Source of the DNA: an uncultured Rhodospirillales bacterium
Lineage (GTDB): Bacteria; Pseudomonadota; Alphaproteobacteria; CALMVH01
DNA: 5,742 nucleotides
Direction of reading: 5' to 3'
NCBI GenBank assembly: GCA_937873165.1
Contig: CALMVH010000287.1
Span: forward strand, 1-5,742
Part shown: positions 5,500 through 5,742 of the stretch, in pieces
How the letters are laid out: each line of letters starts with the position of its first letter
How positions within the stretch are numbered: position 1 is the first letter of the stretch
Notes under the pieces: model-generated
Database searches by the model: none
What the model was told of the DNA's origin: nothing
The model's input: the letters and a program-made list of their open reading frames with translations, nothing else
Program-made: the position numbers and the translations under genes

Positions 5500-5742
5500 A
5501 TGGCTGAAGAGACCGACCGGAAAACAACCTGGGAAGAACTGCGTACCGTCATTCAGGGACGCTGGACGGAACTTACGACGGACGACGTCAATCATTTGAA
5601 GCAGAAGGCCGGCCAACTGGCGCAGATTGTTCAGCAGCGTTACGGCATTTCGCTGGACGATGCCAAGAAGCAGGTAAACGATTTCGAGCAGTCGCTGGAA
5701 TCGCAAGTGGGCGAGTACTACAAGACGGTGGCAGCCCAGATC
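5500..5742 (+). CDS. CsbD-family stress-response protein (3' end beyond window)
   Basis: A small, hydrophilic, predicted cytoplasmic protein of the CsbD/YjbJ family. Its members are induced by general stress in many bacteria; the molecular role is not established. The 81 codons in view run to the right edge without a stop. The family pattern is clear: W11 in the N-terminal helix, IQGRWTELTTDDV (18-30), then KQKAGQLAQIVQQRYGISLDDAKKQV (34-59), split here as a basic helix followed by the RYGIS turn and a second helix. Most CsbD proteins are about 65-70 residues. This one continues past the domain with a charged helical stretch ending EYYKTVAAQ, so it has a C-terminal extension of unknown length. 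The start at 5500 is preferred because GGAAG (5490-5494) lies five bases upstream; an in-frame ATG at 5488 would add four residues but has no ribosome site. An EcfG-type promoter lies just upstream. Confidence 0.82.
   Translation, partial: MAEETDRKTTWEELRTVIQGRWTELTTDDVNHLKQKAGQLAQIVQQRYGISLDDAKKQVNDFEQSLESQVGEYYKTVAAQI

Overview
The window looks like chromosomal DNA of an alphaproteobacterium. The signs are a ChpT phosphotransferase (a protein of the alphaproteobacterial CckA-ChpT-CtrA phosphorelay), a near-perfect EcfG-type general-stress promoter (a sigma factor typical of this class), and GC-rich coding sequence broken by one AT-rich intergenic island. The order within the class cannot be settled from the sequence alone.

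Left part, all on the minus strand and read right to left: a small soluble GGDEF diguanylate cyclase (3331-4116), a valyl-tRNA synthetase (646-3165), and chpT (1-589, its 3' end cut by the window edge). The gaps are 165 and 56 bases. The cyclase has a good sigma-70-like promoter in the AT-rich island. valS has no Shine-Dalgarno sequence at normal spacing. chpT has a clear one. An inverted repeat built on the same arm, (G)AGCGTT/AACGCT(C), lies in the gap on each side of valS.

Right part, on the plus strand: a Gfo/Idh/MocA-family NAD(P)-dependent oxidoreductase resembling glucose-fructose oxidoreductase (4253-5368), then a CsbD-family stress protein (5500 to the right edge, incomplete). The csbD-like gene is preceded by GGAAC-N16-CGTT, the EcfG promoter pattern. 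The oxidoreductase has a looser version with an 18-base spacer. The right half may therefore belong to the general stress response.

Two points stand out. First, the valyl-tRNA synthetase is of the archaeal/rickettsial type, not the usual bacterial type: it differs in the motif after HIGH, in the editing-domain motif and in lacking the C-terminal coiled coil. Second, the GGDEF protein keeps its catalytic residues, but its RxxD motif is pushed away from GGEEF by about 11 extra residues, so feedback inhibition by c-di-GMP may be lost or changed. A c-di-GMP synthase close to chpT is suggestive, because c-di-GMP controls the CckA-ChpT-CtrA relay in related bacteria. The link here is only positional. 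I found no mobile element, CRISPR array, tRNA or rRNA, and nothing I would call a wholly new system.
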